A stretch of 37,014 bases of DNA, from contig CALFBH010000139.1 of NCBI GenBank assembly GCA_937951615.1, positions 1 through 37,014 on the forward strand. The letters run 5' to 3'. The notes below the pieces were generated by a model. The model worked only from the letters and a program-made list of their open reading frames with translations. It was not told where the DNA came from and did no database searches. Each line of letters begins with the position of its first letter. The stretch's first letter is position 1. This stretch comes from an uncultured Saprospiraceae bacterium. GTDB lineage: Bacteria > Bacteroidota > Bacteroidia > Chitinophagales > Saprospiraceae. Below, piece by piece: positions 6,661 to 15,740 of this stretch. A program made the translations under genes and the position numbers.

Positions 6661-8772
6661 ATGTCTAAACATATCAATAATACCGAACTTACTGTAGAAG
6701 GCATGACCTGTGTTAATTGCGCCAAAAGCGTTGATCGTTTTCTGACGAAAAAAGGTTTGGAGGACGTTTATGTCAATTTTGCTACAAAAGAAGTGCGATT
6801 TCAAAATAATGATGTCCTTAGTCTGGAAGACATCAAAAAAGGCATCGGCAAACTTGGGTTTCAGGTCATAGATGCCCAAGTTCCGAATAACAACTGGTGG
6901 ACGATGGAGCGCAAATTTTTCTTCGCACTCTTGTTTACGCTGCCTTTGTTTGCACACATGTTTATTCCCTGGAAGCCCTTGCACAATCACTGGATACAAT
7001 TGGCCTTGTGTATTCCTGTATACGCACTGGGCTTCTGGCATTTTGGACGTAGTGCCTGGCAATCGCTACGCAATGGCGTACCCAATATGGACGTCCTGAT
7101 TTTTGTCGGCAGCACAGCCGCTTTTGGATATAGTCTCGCAGGATCTCTGTTGGGATTGGGGCATGATTATCTGTTTTATGAAACTAGTGCGATGATTATT
7201 ACGCTGGTTTTGCTCGGCAATTTACTGGAACATCGGGCTGTGGAACGTACTACAACTGCTATTGGTGAATTGAGTAAACTACAAGTTCCCAAAGCCCTGA
7301 AACTTAAAAATGGGCAACTTGAGCCTATTGATGTTAAAGACTTAAAAATCAATGACATTGTCCAAGTCAATGAAGGCGATAAAATACCTGCCGATGGTGT
7401 TATTATCAGCGGCACAGCAAGTCTGGATGAATCTATGCTGACAGGTGAAAGCGAACCTGTTTTTAAAGAAAAAGGGCAACTCGTTGTCGGCGCCGCATTG
7501 GTACAGTCGGGCAATATACAAGTTCGAGTCAATGCCGTTGGGAAGGATACCGTACTCAGCCAAATCATAGAACTCGTCAAATCTGCACAGGCGGATAAAC
7601 CTGACATTCAGCGACTAGCAGATCGGATTAGTGCCATTTTTGTGCCTGTGGTGCTGGTAATTGCTGCCCTGACTTTTGTGTTGGCTTATTTTGTTTTTGA
7701 TGTTGTTTTTCAAAAAGCCTTGATGAATGCTATTGCGGTGCTGGTTATTTCCTGCCCTTGTGCGATGGGACTGGCTACGCCTACGGCTGTGATGGTCGGC
7801 GTGGGTCGCTTGGCGCGAAATGGCATCCTAATTAAAGGCGGACAGACGCTGGAATTATTTGCCGGTATCAAAAATATAGTCTTCGATAAAACCGGAACAC
7901 TGACGACCGGAGAATTTAAAATTCAGGATATTCATTATTATAATGGTGCTTCAGAAAAAGAAGTAAAAACAATTGCCCTTCAATTGGAACAGCACTCCTC
8001 CCACCCTATCGCAAAGTCGCTGATCAAAGCACTGAACAGTCATCAATTTTCTGTACAGGATGGTTTTTTGTTACAAAATATAACGGAAGAAAAAGCTGTC
8101 GGAGTAAAAGGAAATGACGAAAAAGGAAATATTTTTCAAATTGGTTCTTATCGTATCGCAAAGGATTTGACAAAAGATGATAAGCACCATGTCTATCTGC
8201 GCAAGAATGATAAATTATTAGCTGGCTTTGATTTGCAGGACGAGCTAAAAACAGATACTGCCAAGACGATAGCCTATTTGAAATCGCAGGGCATGAATCC
8301 CATTATTTTAAGTGGAGATAAGCAGCATAAAACGGCAGAAATAGCCCGACAGCTTGGTATTGAAGAGTTTTATGCCGAGCATTTGCCAGAAGAAAAATTG
8401 CAGGTCATCAGCCGCCTTTCCGCACAGGCATCAACAGCCATGGTCGGTGATGGCATCAATGACGCACCCGCCCTCGCCAAAGCCACGCTCGGCGTTTCTA
8501 TGGGCAACGCCTCCCCTGTCGCCATACAGTCTTCAGAGATTATTTTGTTGAATGACCAGCTGGATTATCTGACTAAGGCGGTTTCGATTAGTCGTCATAC
8601 CTTATTGACCATCAAGCAAAATCTGTTTTGGGCTTTTGCTTATAATGTGGTGGCCATTCCTGTTGCTGCACTGGGTTATTTGAATCCGATGTGGGGGGCT
8701 TTGTTTATGGCTTTTTCGGATGTGGTGGTGATTGGTAATTCTATTCGTTTGCGAACTAAACGGGTTGATTAA
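6661..8772 (+). CDS. copA: Cu+-exporting P1B-type ATPase
   Basis: This 703-residue inner-membrane ATPase pumps monovalent copper out of the cytoplasm. It has a single N-terminal HMA domain with MTCVNC (C17, C20), then paired transmembrane helices from about residue 85 to 185. The actuator domain carries TGES (near 261-264) and the membrane metal site is C365-P-C367. The phosphorylation motif is D409-K-T-G-T-L-T, the nucleotide domain has HSSHPIA, and the hinge is GDGINDAP. The length and the CPC motif fit CopA of subgroup 1B-1, although Ag+ may also be a substrate. It is transcribed divergently from the exported superoxide dismutase, consistent with a shared metal/oxidative-stress theme. No CueR- or CsoR-type operator was recognised in the 150-base spacer. 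Confidence 0.95.
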   Translation: MSKHINNTELTVEGMTCVNCAKSVDRFLTKKGLEDVYVNFATKEVRFQNNDVLSLEDIKKGIGKLGFQVIDAQVPNNNWWTMERKFFFALLFTLPLFAHMFIPWKPLHNHWIQLALCIPVYALGFWHFGRSAWQSLRNGVPNMDVLIFVGSTAAFGYSLAGSLLGLGHDYLFYETSAMIITLVLLGNLLEHRAVERTTTAIGELSKLQVPKALKLKNGQLEPIDVKDLKINDIVQVNEGDKIPADGVIISGTASLDESMLTGESEPVFKEKGQLVVGAALVQSGNIQVRVNAVGKDTVLSQIIELVKSAQADKPDIQRLADRISAIFVPVVLVIAALTFVLAYFVFDVVFQKALMNAIAVLVISCPCAMGLATPTAVMVGVGRLARNGILIKGGQTLELFAGIKNIVFDKTGTLTTGEFKIQDIHYYNGASEKEVKTIALQLEQHSSHPIAKSLIKALNSHQFSVQDGFLLQNITEEKAVGVKGNDEKGNIFQIGSYRIAKDLTKDDKHHVYLRKNDKLLAGFDLQDELKTDTAKTIAYLKSQGMNPIILSGDKQHKTAEIARQLGIEEFYAEHLPEEKLQVISRLSAQASTAMVGDGINDAPALAKATLGVSMGNASPVAIQSSEIILLNDQLDYLTKAVSISRHTLLTIKQNLFWAFAYNVVAIPVAALGYLNPMWGALFMAFSDVVVIGNSIRLRTKRVD

Positions 8773-8894
8773 TTATCAATGAGTTAATTACGAATTACGA
8801 ATCAGGTAATTACAGTTTTTTACTATATTTGTTGTTCTTATTGGCTCACCCAATAACTTAATACACCTGATAACTCAATACACTTAATAACCAA

Positions 8895-10184
8895 TTACTC
8901 ATCCTTATACACCACGCCGTCTTTCATGACAAATTTTACATCAAGAACGGTTTCGATATTTTCAATCGGATTATCCTGAGTGGCGACGATATCTGCTAAT
9001 TTTCCTTTTTCTATGGAGCCTAATTTATCTGTCACGTCAAGTAAATCTGCTCCGCCCATTGTTGCAGATTGTATGGCTTCCATGACTGGCATTCCGACTT
9101 CATTCATGTAAATAAATTCCAAAGCATTATTGCCATGCGGAAAGACGCCAGCATCTGTGCCAAAGGCTATTTTTACGCCTTTTTTATAGGCTTTCGCAAA
9201 TGTACCCTGAATTTTAGGTCCAATTTCAAGGGCTTTTGGTACGACCATTTCAGGATAAAAACCCTTTACTTTTGCAGAATCGGCAACTGCTTTTCCTGCG
9301 GTGATGGTCGGGACATAATAAGTGCCGTATTTCTTCATCAGTTCCATGGTTTCCTCACTCATCATTGTCCCATGTTCGATAGAAGCTACGCCGCCACGTA
9401 CTGCACGTTGCATCCCTTCATCGCCATGCGCATGTGCCGCGACTTTTATACCAAAATCTTTTGCTGTTTCCACAATAGCGCGTACTTCCTCTTCAGTAAA
9501 TTGTGGACGATGACCATCTCGTGCTACACTCAAGACGCCACCTGTTGCCGTGATTTTGATAAGATCAGAGCCATTTTTGACTTGTTGGCGGACTGCTTTT
9601 CTACATTCATCAGCTCCATCAGCTACTCCATCGCCAGGACCAGGCGGGTAAGCAAGCAAGTCTTTTCTGTAGCCATTGGTCGGGTCGGCATGACCTCCAG
9701 TGATAGCAATAGATTTTCCAGCAGTGTAAACACGCGGACCAGATATATCGCCCGAGTTAATGGCTTTTCGCAAAGCTATATTTACACCAGACCCGCCCAG
9801 CTCGCGTACTGTTGTGAAGCCGGCCATCAGTGTTTTGTGTGCATTGCCAACGGCATCAAAAGCCCGGTCAGCATCATTGAGTGTAAATCGATTGAGGTAA
9901 GAATTCTGATCGTATTCGCCTTCTAGATGTACGTGCATGTCCATCCAGCCAGGCATGACGGTTTTATCTTTGAGATCAATTATTTTTGCAGTGCGTGAAC
10001 TTGGTTCAGCATAGCCTTTTTCTACTGAGACAATGGTGTTGCCTTCAATGATAATGGTCATTTCTTTTTTGACTTTATCGTCTTTGCCATTGATAAGATT
10101 GCCGCAGTAGATGTAAGTAGATTGTGCAGACAAAGCAGTCATCCATATACTCAGGCACAGGGCGAGTAGTGTTTTGATTTTCAT
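8895..10184 (-). CDS. Secreted metal-dependent amidohydrolase (imidazolonepropionase-like)
   Basis: A 429-residue amidohydrolase-superfamily enzyme. The start is placed at the ATG at 10184, because the upstream in-frame ATG at 10250 lies in a dispersed repeat and would bury the signal peptide. Residues 1-20 (MKIKTLLALCLSIWMTALSA) are a Sec signal with cleavage before Gln. The metal site is visible: H84-V-H86, K210 (DLIKITATGG), H251 or H253 (AAHAHG), H271 (IEHGT) and D344 (GTDAG). Relatives cleave Xaa-Pro or other dipeptides, or related amide bonds, in the periplasm; the substrate cannot be read from sequence. It ends about 120 bases from copA, tail to tail. Confidence 0.88.
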   Translation of the reverse strand: MKIKTLLALCLSIWMTALSAQSTYIYCGNLINGKDDKVKKEMTIIIEGNTIVSVEKGYAEPSSRTAKIIDLKDKTVMPGWMDMHVHLEGEYDQNSYLNRFTLNDADRAFDAVGNAHKTLMAGFTTVRELGGSGVNIALRKAINSGDISGPRVYTAGKSIAITGGHADPTNGYRKDLLAYPPGPGDGVADGADECRKAVRQQVKNGSDLIKITATGGVLSVARDGHRPQFTEEEVRAIVETAKDFGIKVAAHAHGDEGMQRAVRGGVASIEHGTMMSEETMELMKKYGTYYVPTITAGKAVADSAKVKGFYPEMVVPKALEIGPKIQGTFAKAYKKGVKIAFGTDAGVFPHGNNALEFIYMNEVGMPVMEAIQSATMGGADLLDVTDKLGSIEKGKLADIVATQDNPIENIETVLDVKFVMKDGVVYKDE

Positions 10185-10216
10185 AGTTGCGATTCTTTTT
10201 GTTTGTGCAATATAAG

Positions 10217-10267
10217 TAAGTGGAAATACAAATTCAAATTCAAACGTCAAAAAACTATTCGCAATAA
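10217..10267 (+). repeat. Dispersed AAGTGGAAATACAAAT repeat, copy A
   Basis: TAAGTGGAAATACAAATTC followed by CAAATTC words, CAAACGTC, AAAAAACTATT and CAATAA. Longer relatives lie at 19331-19418 and 36687-36781. It overlaps the spurious upstream extension of the amidohydrolase reading frame. Confidence 0.75.
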
Positions 10268-10423
10268 ATTTTCTTTGAATGGCTATAACGACTTTACCCC
10301 CGAGCTATAGTATAGTCGAGGGAATTGCCGAACAAGATGTTTTACCAAAGAGAGGCTTACTGCTTGTTACACGCCATTTCAGTCATCTTCAAGAGGGTTA
10401 CAAGGCGCTCACGCGTGCTTATC

Positions 10424-10805
10424 CGTCCTTTTGGAATTTGTTCTCTTGGCGTTATGTTCCGCTGGGATTGGGTTCGTCCTTTTGGAATTTGTTTTCATGG
10501 CGTTAATGTTCCGCTGGGATTGGGTTCGTCCTTTTGGAATTTGTTTTCATGGCGTTAATGTTCCTCTGGGATTGGGTTCGTCCTTTTGGAATTTGTTCTC
10601 TTGGCGTTATGTTCCTTCGGGATGGTTCGTCCTTTTGGAATTTGTTTTCATGGCGTTAATGTTTCTTCGGGATGGTTCGTCCTTTTGGAATTTGTTTTCA
10701 TGGCGTTAATGTTCCGCTGGGATTGGGTTCGTCCTTTTGGAATTTGTTTTCATGGCGTTATGTTCCTCTGGGATTGGGTTCGTCCTTTTGGAATTTTGTT
10801 CTTAT
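10424..10805. repeat. Minisatellite: eight ~51-bp tandem units
   Basis: CGTCCTTTTGGAATTTG begins units at 10424, 10475, 10527, 10579, 10628, 10678, 10730 and 10781 (periods 51, 52, 52, 49, 50, 52, 51), the last unit truncated. Units are modular. One slot reads CTCTTGGCGTTATG or TTCATGGCGTTAATG. A second reads CGCTGGGATTGGG, CTCTGGGATTGGG or CTTCGGGATGG. Periods that are not multiples of three shift the frame, so the open frames through it are not a repeat protein. The block 10279-10423 before it holds no supported gene. The array abuts the stop codon of the leftward gene at 10805. Confidence 0.92.
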
Positions 10806-11266
10806 TATGATAACATTCCAGAAATAACTAAGTAATAAAAACCTTCATTGCCAGCATCATGCTCCAGATACACAGAGATCGGATGTTTATCTGCCAACAC
10901 CCCAATTCCAGCCAAGCCTCCATCAACCAAGTGTCGATAATCATCTTCACCTATTACCTTTGGCTTTGGCTTTGCAATATATGCTCCGCCATTTTCCTTA
11001 ATTTCAATTTCATCGATATAATCTTTCTTAGGACTTTTAAACAAAAATCGAAAATCAATATCCGCACCTTGAAGTACAGGTTGGTCGTTATGTACTAATT
11101 CATCCCCTTTTACGTACATATTAACACCAAGTGGTAGTTTCGTTGGCTTCCCTATGTATTTTTCGTTTTTTGTAAGGGAATATCTTCCAATTTCTACCCC
11201 ATCTTGTAGAATTTCTGCATGATAGCTGCCGTTAGTTTCTACGAATTTAATTTTAAATGTAGCCAT
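10805..11266 (-). CDS. Unrecognised 153-residue protein, last gene of the pentein cluster
   Basis: Not recognised. The protein has no signal peptide or transmembrane segment and looks beta-rich, with alternating hydrophobic residues: FKIKFVETNGSYHAEI at the start, IDFRFLF in the middle, and ISVYLEH and FYYLVISGML at the end. A glycine-rich DGGLAGIGVLADKHP segment precedes the last strands. It lies 32 bases downstream of the pentein gene on the same strand, so co-transcription is likely. Its stop codon touches the edge of the minisatellite. It could be a substrate, a binding partner or an immunity-type protein for the pentein enzyme, but nothing in the sequence settles this. Confidence 0.65.
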   Translation of the reverse strand: MATFKIKFVETNGSYHAEILQDGVEIGRYSLTKNEKYIGKPTKLPLGVNMYVKGDELVHNDQPVLQGADIDFRFLFKSPKKDYIDEIEIKENGGAYIAKPKPKVIGEDDYRHLVDGGLAGIGVLADKHPISVYLEHDAGNEGFYYLVISGMLS

Positions 11267-11298
11267 GAGTTCAGTTGTGTTTTATGAAAAAATATAGA

Positions 11299-12744
11299 TT
11301 AGCTGCGTGACAGGCATTTTACAATACAATGTAATGCGCCACTTCTTTCAGCGAGAAAATGAAAATTATTAGAGAACTTACAAGTTTTAAAACCTTCTCT
11401 TTGAAATATTTTATGGTTCTCATCATCATATTTTTTTAACCCTGCCCAATGTTGATTGTCTTTATCTTTTTCTGTGCCATAAGATGGCAAGAAGGCTCTA
11501 CTTTCCTTTCCATTAATTTCGACAAGTGCGTTATTATAGCTTGCCCAATACCATAACCTTTTTCTTCTTCCTATTTTCTGATAAGTCAAAGGAAGCGGAT
11601 TTCTGATTATTTTTAAGGGTATTCCAAGCTTAGCAAAATTGCTTGTTAGCCTGCCTATACATTCGTTGATTCTGCTGGTAGCGTCTTCTAATTGATAATG
11701 CAGAAAATCATTAATTCTATCGTCTCTTTTTATTCCTTCAGTAGTCTCGTATCCCGCTACTGGATCTCCAATCATTATTCTATAATTTCCACATTCATCC
11801 TCCCCGAGGAGCGTCATAAATAAATCTATATGATAAATTGCTTGTCTTTTCCCGCGCCAATTATATATAGTATGGTGGTATTGCCCTCCATCGCTATAAG
11901 CGACACTCAGATCGCGAGTATTATCAGTATATATTGTCGTAATATCTTTTGTAATTGACCTTTTCAAATCCTCCTTTTCTACATTTACATCAGATTGATA
12001 CTTTTTTGCTGAGGAATAGACTGGAATAATAGGACGCCCATCCTTGATATGCTCTTTCATTTTTTGCTCAAATGTTTCAAAAAATGAAAGACCTACTGGT
12101 ATATCTTCCTTTTCGTTCTCTATATCATAAATCGCTTCATCGGCTCCTACTAAAATAAATTTTTCAGCTACAAGCACATTTCCTCCTTCCAAAATACCAG
12201 GAAAATCAAGTATCTTATCAGATAAATTTTGTGCGACTACCTCTGCCACACTATCATCTCCTGCTCTATCTTCTCTTTTGGGAAATGGTTTAATGAAGAA
12301 TGTATCTCCCGATTCTGATTGTGCTACTAAAAAAGCATCTTGTGACCATATTGAAAAAACATCTTCCACCTCATCCTCACTTTTTAATATTGTAACATCT
12401 GCGCCATTTTCTTTTGCAATGTCCTCAAGAAATTGCAGGGATGATGCGATTTCCAATTTTTCATCTTTATTATTTTCTACGACCAATATAAATTTCACTC
12501 CCTTCAGCTTTGTCATGAGCTCACCAATCACTGCCAGATACTCGTCTTTATAATGGAGCAATCCAGGCAAAGAAATCAACAGACTATCTATTTTTCCTTT
12601 CGAACTTGGGAGAAGGCGTAATGATTTCATTTCAGAAGATTTCCGAAATTTATTTGCGGGTTTATACCCGTCACCTCTTTCAGTGTGCGTTATTACTCGT
12701 CCCCGCTTATCCGGAATCCCTCTATATTTTCTTTCTCCTTGCAT
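11299..12744 (-). CDS. Divergent pentein-fold enzyme (agmatine/arginine deiminase-like)
   Basis: This 481-residue protein carries the ordered motifs of the pentein (guanidine-modifying) superfamily: W133-S-Q-D136 where deiminases have W-x-R-D, E186-G-G-N189, the catalytic pair H305-I-D307, YNNALVEI (403-410) followed by a P-x-Y step, and a C-terminal L-H472-C473-I with the nucleophilic cysteine. Members hydrolyse or transfer guanidino groups (agmatine, arginine, peptidyl-arginine, methylarginine). It is longer than agmatine deiminases (about 350-370 residues), with an extra basic N-terminus (residues 1-40) and an insertion around 205-300. It is cytoplasmic by sequence. The ATG used overlaps the upstream gene by 52 bases; M39 (12630) is an alternative start. 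No polyamine genes are nearby, so its substrate is open. Confidence 0.75.
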   Translation of the reverse strand: MQGERKYRGIPDKRGRVITHTERGDGYKPANKFRKSSEMKSLRLLPSSKGKIDSLLISLPGLLHYKDEYLAVIGELMTKLKGVKFILVVENNKDEKLEIASSLQFLEDIAKENGADVTILKSEDEVEDVFSIWSQDAFLVAQSESGDTFFIKPFPKREDRAGDDSVAEVVAQNLSDKILDFPGILEGGNVLVAEKFILVGADEAIYDIENEKEDIPVGLSFFETFEQKMKEHIKDGRPIIPVYSSAKKYQSDVNVEKEDLKRSITKDITTIYTDNTRDLSVAYSDGGQYHHTIYNWRGKRQAIYHIDLFMTLLGEDECGNYRIMIGDPVAGYETTEGIKRDDRINDFLHYQLEDATSRINECIGRLTSNFAKLGIPLKIIRNPLPLTYQKIGRRKRLWYWASYNNALVEINGKESRAFLPSYGTEKDKDNQHWAGLKKYDDENHKIFQREGFKTCKFSNNFHFLAERSGALHCIVKCLSRS

Positions 12745-13391
12745 AGTTTGTTTATTTTTACTTCTACTAATTTATTGCTGATGATCAAATCCCTGCCTAC
12801 TTCAAAGTCTTCATAATCCATTAGGTAGGATATATCTTTTATACCGTCCATTTTTTGCACTATCTGCCTTGCCAAATGTTGCGTCTTATGTTCAACCTCA
12901 TTTTCCTGTAAGCCTTCAAGTCCATTTTTTATCCGCTTATTAAGTCCGCTTTTTCTAATGACCTCATTAAGGTTTTCAAAGAAAGTTTCTGGTTCAGGAA
13001 TAATGCGCTCCACTACCATTCCCAGTAATATCATTCGTAAAGGAGATTTGAGTACTCGTTCTGGAAGTAATAATAAATCAGTTTGACTTGTTTCCCTTGA
13101 ATTATTATTACTCAACATAAGCCGATAATCTTCTGCTTTATCGTAATTTTTTAGTGCATTATAAATAGGATTACCACTAGCATCCCACACTAAAGGCAAT
13201 ACAAAAAGTTTAAGTTCAGGGGCATAAAAGTCTTCTATATATTGAGCAAAAGTTGCCTTTAATATAAATTTTTCTAATGTCACAGTGTAAGCCAAATACT
13301 CCTGCCCATTCATTCTCTTATCTCCTAAAGATGAGTTTCTTGTGTATTTGTTTAGGATTTGCATATTTTTACTATTTACAGTCACTTTCAT
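12693..13391 (-). CDS. Unrecognised 232-residue protein, first gene of the pentein cluster
   Basis: Not recognised. It is soluble by sequence, mixed alpha/beta in the first half (YTVTLEKFILKATFAQYIEDF, residues about 35-55, and FVLPLVWDASGNPIY) and helical and charged in the second half. It contains LLLPERVLKSPLRMILLG near the middle. Its 3' end overlaps the pentein gene by 52 bases if that gene starts at 12744, which suggests coupled translation. It heads the leftward three-gene cluster. No family or role is assigned. Confidence 0.65.
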   Translation of the reverse strand: MKVTVNSKNMQILNKYTRNSSLGDKRMNGQEYLAYTVTLEKFILKATFAQYIEDFYAPELKLFVLPLVWDASGNPIYNALKNYDKAEDYRLMLSNNNSRETSQTDLLLLPERVLKSPLRMILLGMVVERIIPEPETFFENLNEVIRKSGLNKRIKNGLEGLQENEVEHKTQHLARQIVQKMDGIKDISYLMDYEDFEVGRDLIISNKLVEVKINKLCKEKENIEGFRISGDE

Positions 13392-13850
13392 TTATTTGTG
13401 AAATAAATATCTATAGCCTTGTAATACTTTTACCCCATATCGTAAGTCAAAAATCTAAAAGCTACTACATTTATTTTTAGTTAAAAAAACAATAATTAAT
13501 GTACTACATTTATTCAGTCAAAAGATAAAAAGGACATTATGCATAATAATAATTCTAAACTTACACCCAAGAAATCAAAAAGCTATCAAAACAATTTTAC
13601 ATCTCGAAAAAAAATTATACTTTTGGTTTATCCTTTAGGTATATTTTAAAACTATTTCCTGTTTACAAAAGTAAATCTCAGGTTTTTTGTCAAAAAAAAA
13701 TATGCTGTTTTAAAAAAAAATCTAATTGCTATTTTACTGTAAAAATTTACAAAAACAAATTTACAAAAACATAAAACCCTAAAAATAAGCGAATTGAGTA
13801 CAAATTAAATTTTCAAAAAAACATTTTTACTACGCAAAATTTTGACTCCT
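13392..13850. other. AT-rich divergent spacer with 14-bp tandem repeat
   Basis: This gene-free stretch separates the leftward pentein cluster from the rightward helical-repeat gene and must hold both promoters. It is extremely AT-rich with long A runs. AAATTTACAAAAAC is repeated in tandem at 13743-13756 and 13757-13770. No clean TAnnTTTG box was found. Confidence 0.5.
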
Positions 13851-15374
13851 ATGGCTACTATAAAGAACTCTGAATATTTATTTTTTCTGGTTAAATCCCT
13901 CTCTAAGTCCGAAAAACGCTTCTTTACACTTGCGAGTAAATTTCAGTCTGGAGATAAAATATATTCAAAAGTATTCAATGCACTTGAAAAAATGCAAGAG
14001 TATGATGAAGAAATCTTACTCAAAAAAATTGGATGGGACAAACTTCCAGAGGCTGAGAAAAAACGTAAATTATCAGTCACTAAAAATTATTTGTACAATC
14101 AGATTCTTAAAAGCCTGAGGACTTATAGTGAAAAGGAGTCCATAGATGTTCAACTCCACAACCTAATCTTAGATATCGAGACACTCAGAGCTAAAGGTCT
14201 TTACTCTCCCGCCCTAAAGCGGCTTGCACAAGCTAAAAAAACAGCTATAGAACATGAAAAGCTCTTGCTGCTATTAGATATTCTGTCTCTGGAAATTAAC
14301 TTAATCATAAATAGCCAGGACAAAAAAGTAAAAGAAACCATCGAACAACGCTATGTTGAGACCAATGATGCCCTTCGCAAATTGGAGCAGCAAATTCCGT
14401 TTCAGCAGTTAAATGATGAGATGTTTGTTGCGGTTAGGCTCAAATCAAAAGAGGTTGAACAGCAGTTTGTGAAAAAAATGGAAGATTTATCTCCTTCCGA
14501 AAAACAGATAAATGGACTCGACGCTTTTTACGCCAAGAGCAATTATTACTCCGCATTAGCTTCTTATTATCTAATTAAACAAAATGCTCAAAAAGCTTAT
14601 GAGTACCGTCTTAAAATTGTTGAGCTATGGCGTAACAAAGCTAAGATTAGAAATACCCGGCTAAGTCAATACACAATTTTTTTATCAAACTATCTTCAAA
14701 GTTGCCATAAGTTGATGAAATATGAGGAGTTTCCTGTTATACTCGAAGAAATAGCCGCCTTACCTATAAGGAGTCAGGCACAATCGGTAGAAATTTTTCA
14801 AAATGTCCATTACCTGGAGTTGTTATACTATATGAATACTGATAAATTCCATAAAGCAACACAACTCGTTCCAAAGATTGAAGCTGGTTTTAAGCAGCAT
14901 AGCAAAGAGATGAATAAAGCGAGGCTAATTAGTTTCTATTATAATTTGACGATTCTATTCTTTGCCCTTAAAGATTATAAAAATGCCTGGAAGTGGCTGG
15001 ATAAAATTCTATATGGCGATAAATCAGATGTCAAAAAAAATATACAGGAATTTTCAGATATTCTCCAGATTGTTATTCATCTTGAACAAAACAACGACCA
15101 AGTCGTCAATCACATTTTCAACTCCTATAAAAAAACACTAAAAAACATTGACCCAAATAGTTTCCAGTCCCTGGCACTTCGACACTTAAAGAAAATTGCA
15201 AGGACGCCTGCGATGAGAAAAGAGCTTTACCTGGACTTCAAAAAAGATATAGATCAGTTTATAGCTAAAAAGAAACCTTCCGGTATAGAAGAACTCTCCA
15301 TCTGGGTAGAAACAAAAATCACCAATAAATCCTTTATAGAAATATTGCGGGAACGAAATGAGAAAAGGAAATAG
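13851..15374 (+). CDS. Helical-repeat protein of unknown function, paralogue of the 28597-30096 gene
   Basis: A 507-residue, all-helical, lysine-rich protein without signal peptide. The start is taken at the ATG at 13851 rather than the in-frame TTG nine bases earlier. Its N-terminus (FLVKSLSKSEKRFFTLASKF), the KNYLYNQILKSL segment (about residues 80-92) and the C-terminal DDYKNAWKW-type helices match the paralogue at 28597-30096 in order and spacing. The helix pairs resemble TPR-like solenoids. No catalytic motif is visible. Related proteins appear to be common in Bacteroidota with no assigned function. A lipoprotein gene follows after 38 bases on the same strand and may be co-transcribed. 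Confidence 0.75.
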   Translation: MATIKNSEYLFFLVKSLSKSEKRFFTLASKFQSGDKIYSKVFNALEKMQEYDEEILLKKIGWDKLPEAEKKRKLSVTKNYLYNQILKSLRTYSEKESIDVQLHNLILDIETLRAKGLYSPALKRLAQAKKTAIEHEKLLLLLDILSLEINLIINSQDKKVKETIEQRYVETNDALRKLEQQIPFQQLNDEMFVAVRLKSKEVEQQFVKKMEDLSPSEKQINGLDAFYAKSNYYSALASYYLIKQNAQKAYEYRLKIVELWRNKAKIRNTRLSQYTIFLSNYLQSCHKLMKYEEFPVILEEIAALPIRSQAQSVEIFQNVHYLELLYYMNTDKFHKATQLVPKIEAGFKQHSKEMNKARLISFYYNLTILFFALKDYKNAWKWLDKILYGDKSDVKKNIQEFSDILQIVIHLEQNNDQVVNHIFNSYKKTLKNIDPNSFQSLALRHLKKIARTPAMRKELYLDFKKDIDQFIAKKKPSGIEELSIWVETKITNKSFIEILRERNEKRK

Positions 15375-15412
15375 CGAGAACCTTGATATTTCGGAATAAA
15401 ATTATTAAAATT

Positions 15413-15694
15413 ATGAAACAATTATTCTCTATCCTCCTGTTTATGCTCTTTCTGGCTTTTCAAAGTTGTGATGCTGTACTCAGTACTCCAGAATCCAGAG
15501 CCAATGAAGTCTGCGATTGCATTCGCAATAATATGAAAGAAAAAAAGTTTGGCTCTTTGCTTCGCCAATGCAGCGAACTGAAGGAACAATATGCCAAAGA
15601 ATTGAAAGGCGATGCCCTTGATAAATATACGGAAGCCTTTAATGAATGTTCTGCTGATATGCTGGAAGATGGGCTGAATAGTTTGTTTAAATAA
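15413..15694 (+). CDS. Small predicted lipoprotein
   Basis: A 93-residue protein with signal peptide MKQLFSILLFMLFLAFQSC. The cysteine at residue 19 is preceded by FQS, an acceptable lipobox, so it is probably lipidated and membrane-anchored. The ATG at 15413 is chosen over an upstream TTG because it starts directly at the signal peptide. The mature part is helical and contains four cysteines, including the anchor (SCDAV, VCDCI, RQCSEL, NECSAD). No family is recognised. Confidence 0.7.
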   Translation: MKQLFSILLFMLFLAFQSCDAVLSTPESRANEVCDCIRNNMKEKKFGSLLRQCSELKEQYAKELKGDALDKYTEAFNECSADMLEDGLNSLFK

Positions 15695-15740
15695 ATTCAA
15701 ATACAAACGTCAAACTCAAACTCAAATGCAGTGCTGTTAA

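Noticed and set aside
9069-9926. 285-codon open frame on the plus strand opposite the amidohydrolase
   Set aside because: It is antisense to a gene with full catalytic motifs; its peptide is rich in Cys, Phe and Ser with no domain pattern, as expected for a shadow frame.
10185-10250. Longer N-terminus of the amidohydrolase from an ATG at 10250
   Set aside because: The extra 22 residues are encoded by the dispersed CAAATTC repeat and would put a clear signal peptide in the interior; the ATG at 10184 starts exactly at the signal.
10424-10805. CRISPR array
   Set aside because: The variable portions are short, of two or three recurring types and nearly identical to each other, so there are no unique spacers; no cas genes are present.
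10279-10810. Open reading frames running through the minisatellite, with repeated SFWNLFSWR and RPFGICFHG peptides
   Set aside because: Three overlapping frames are open only because the ~51-base unit lacks stops; the periods of 49-52 bases shift frame between units, so no single repeat protein is maintained.
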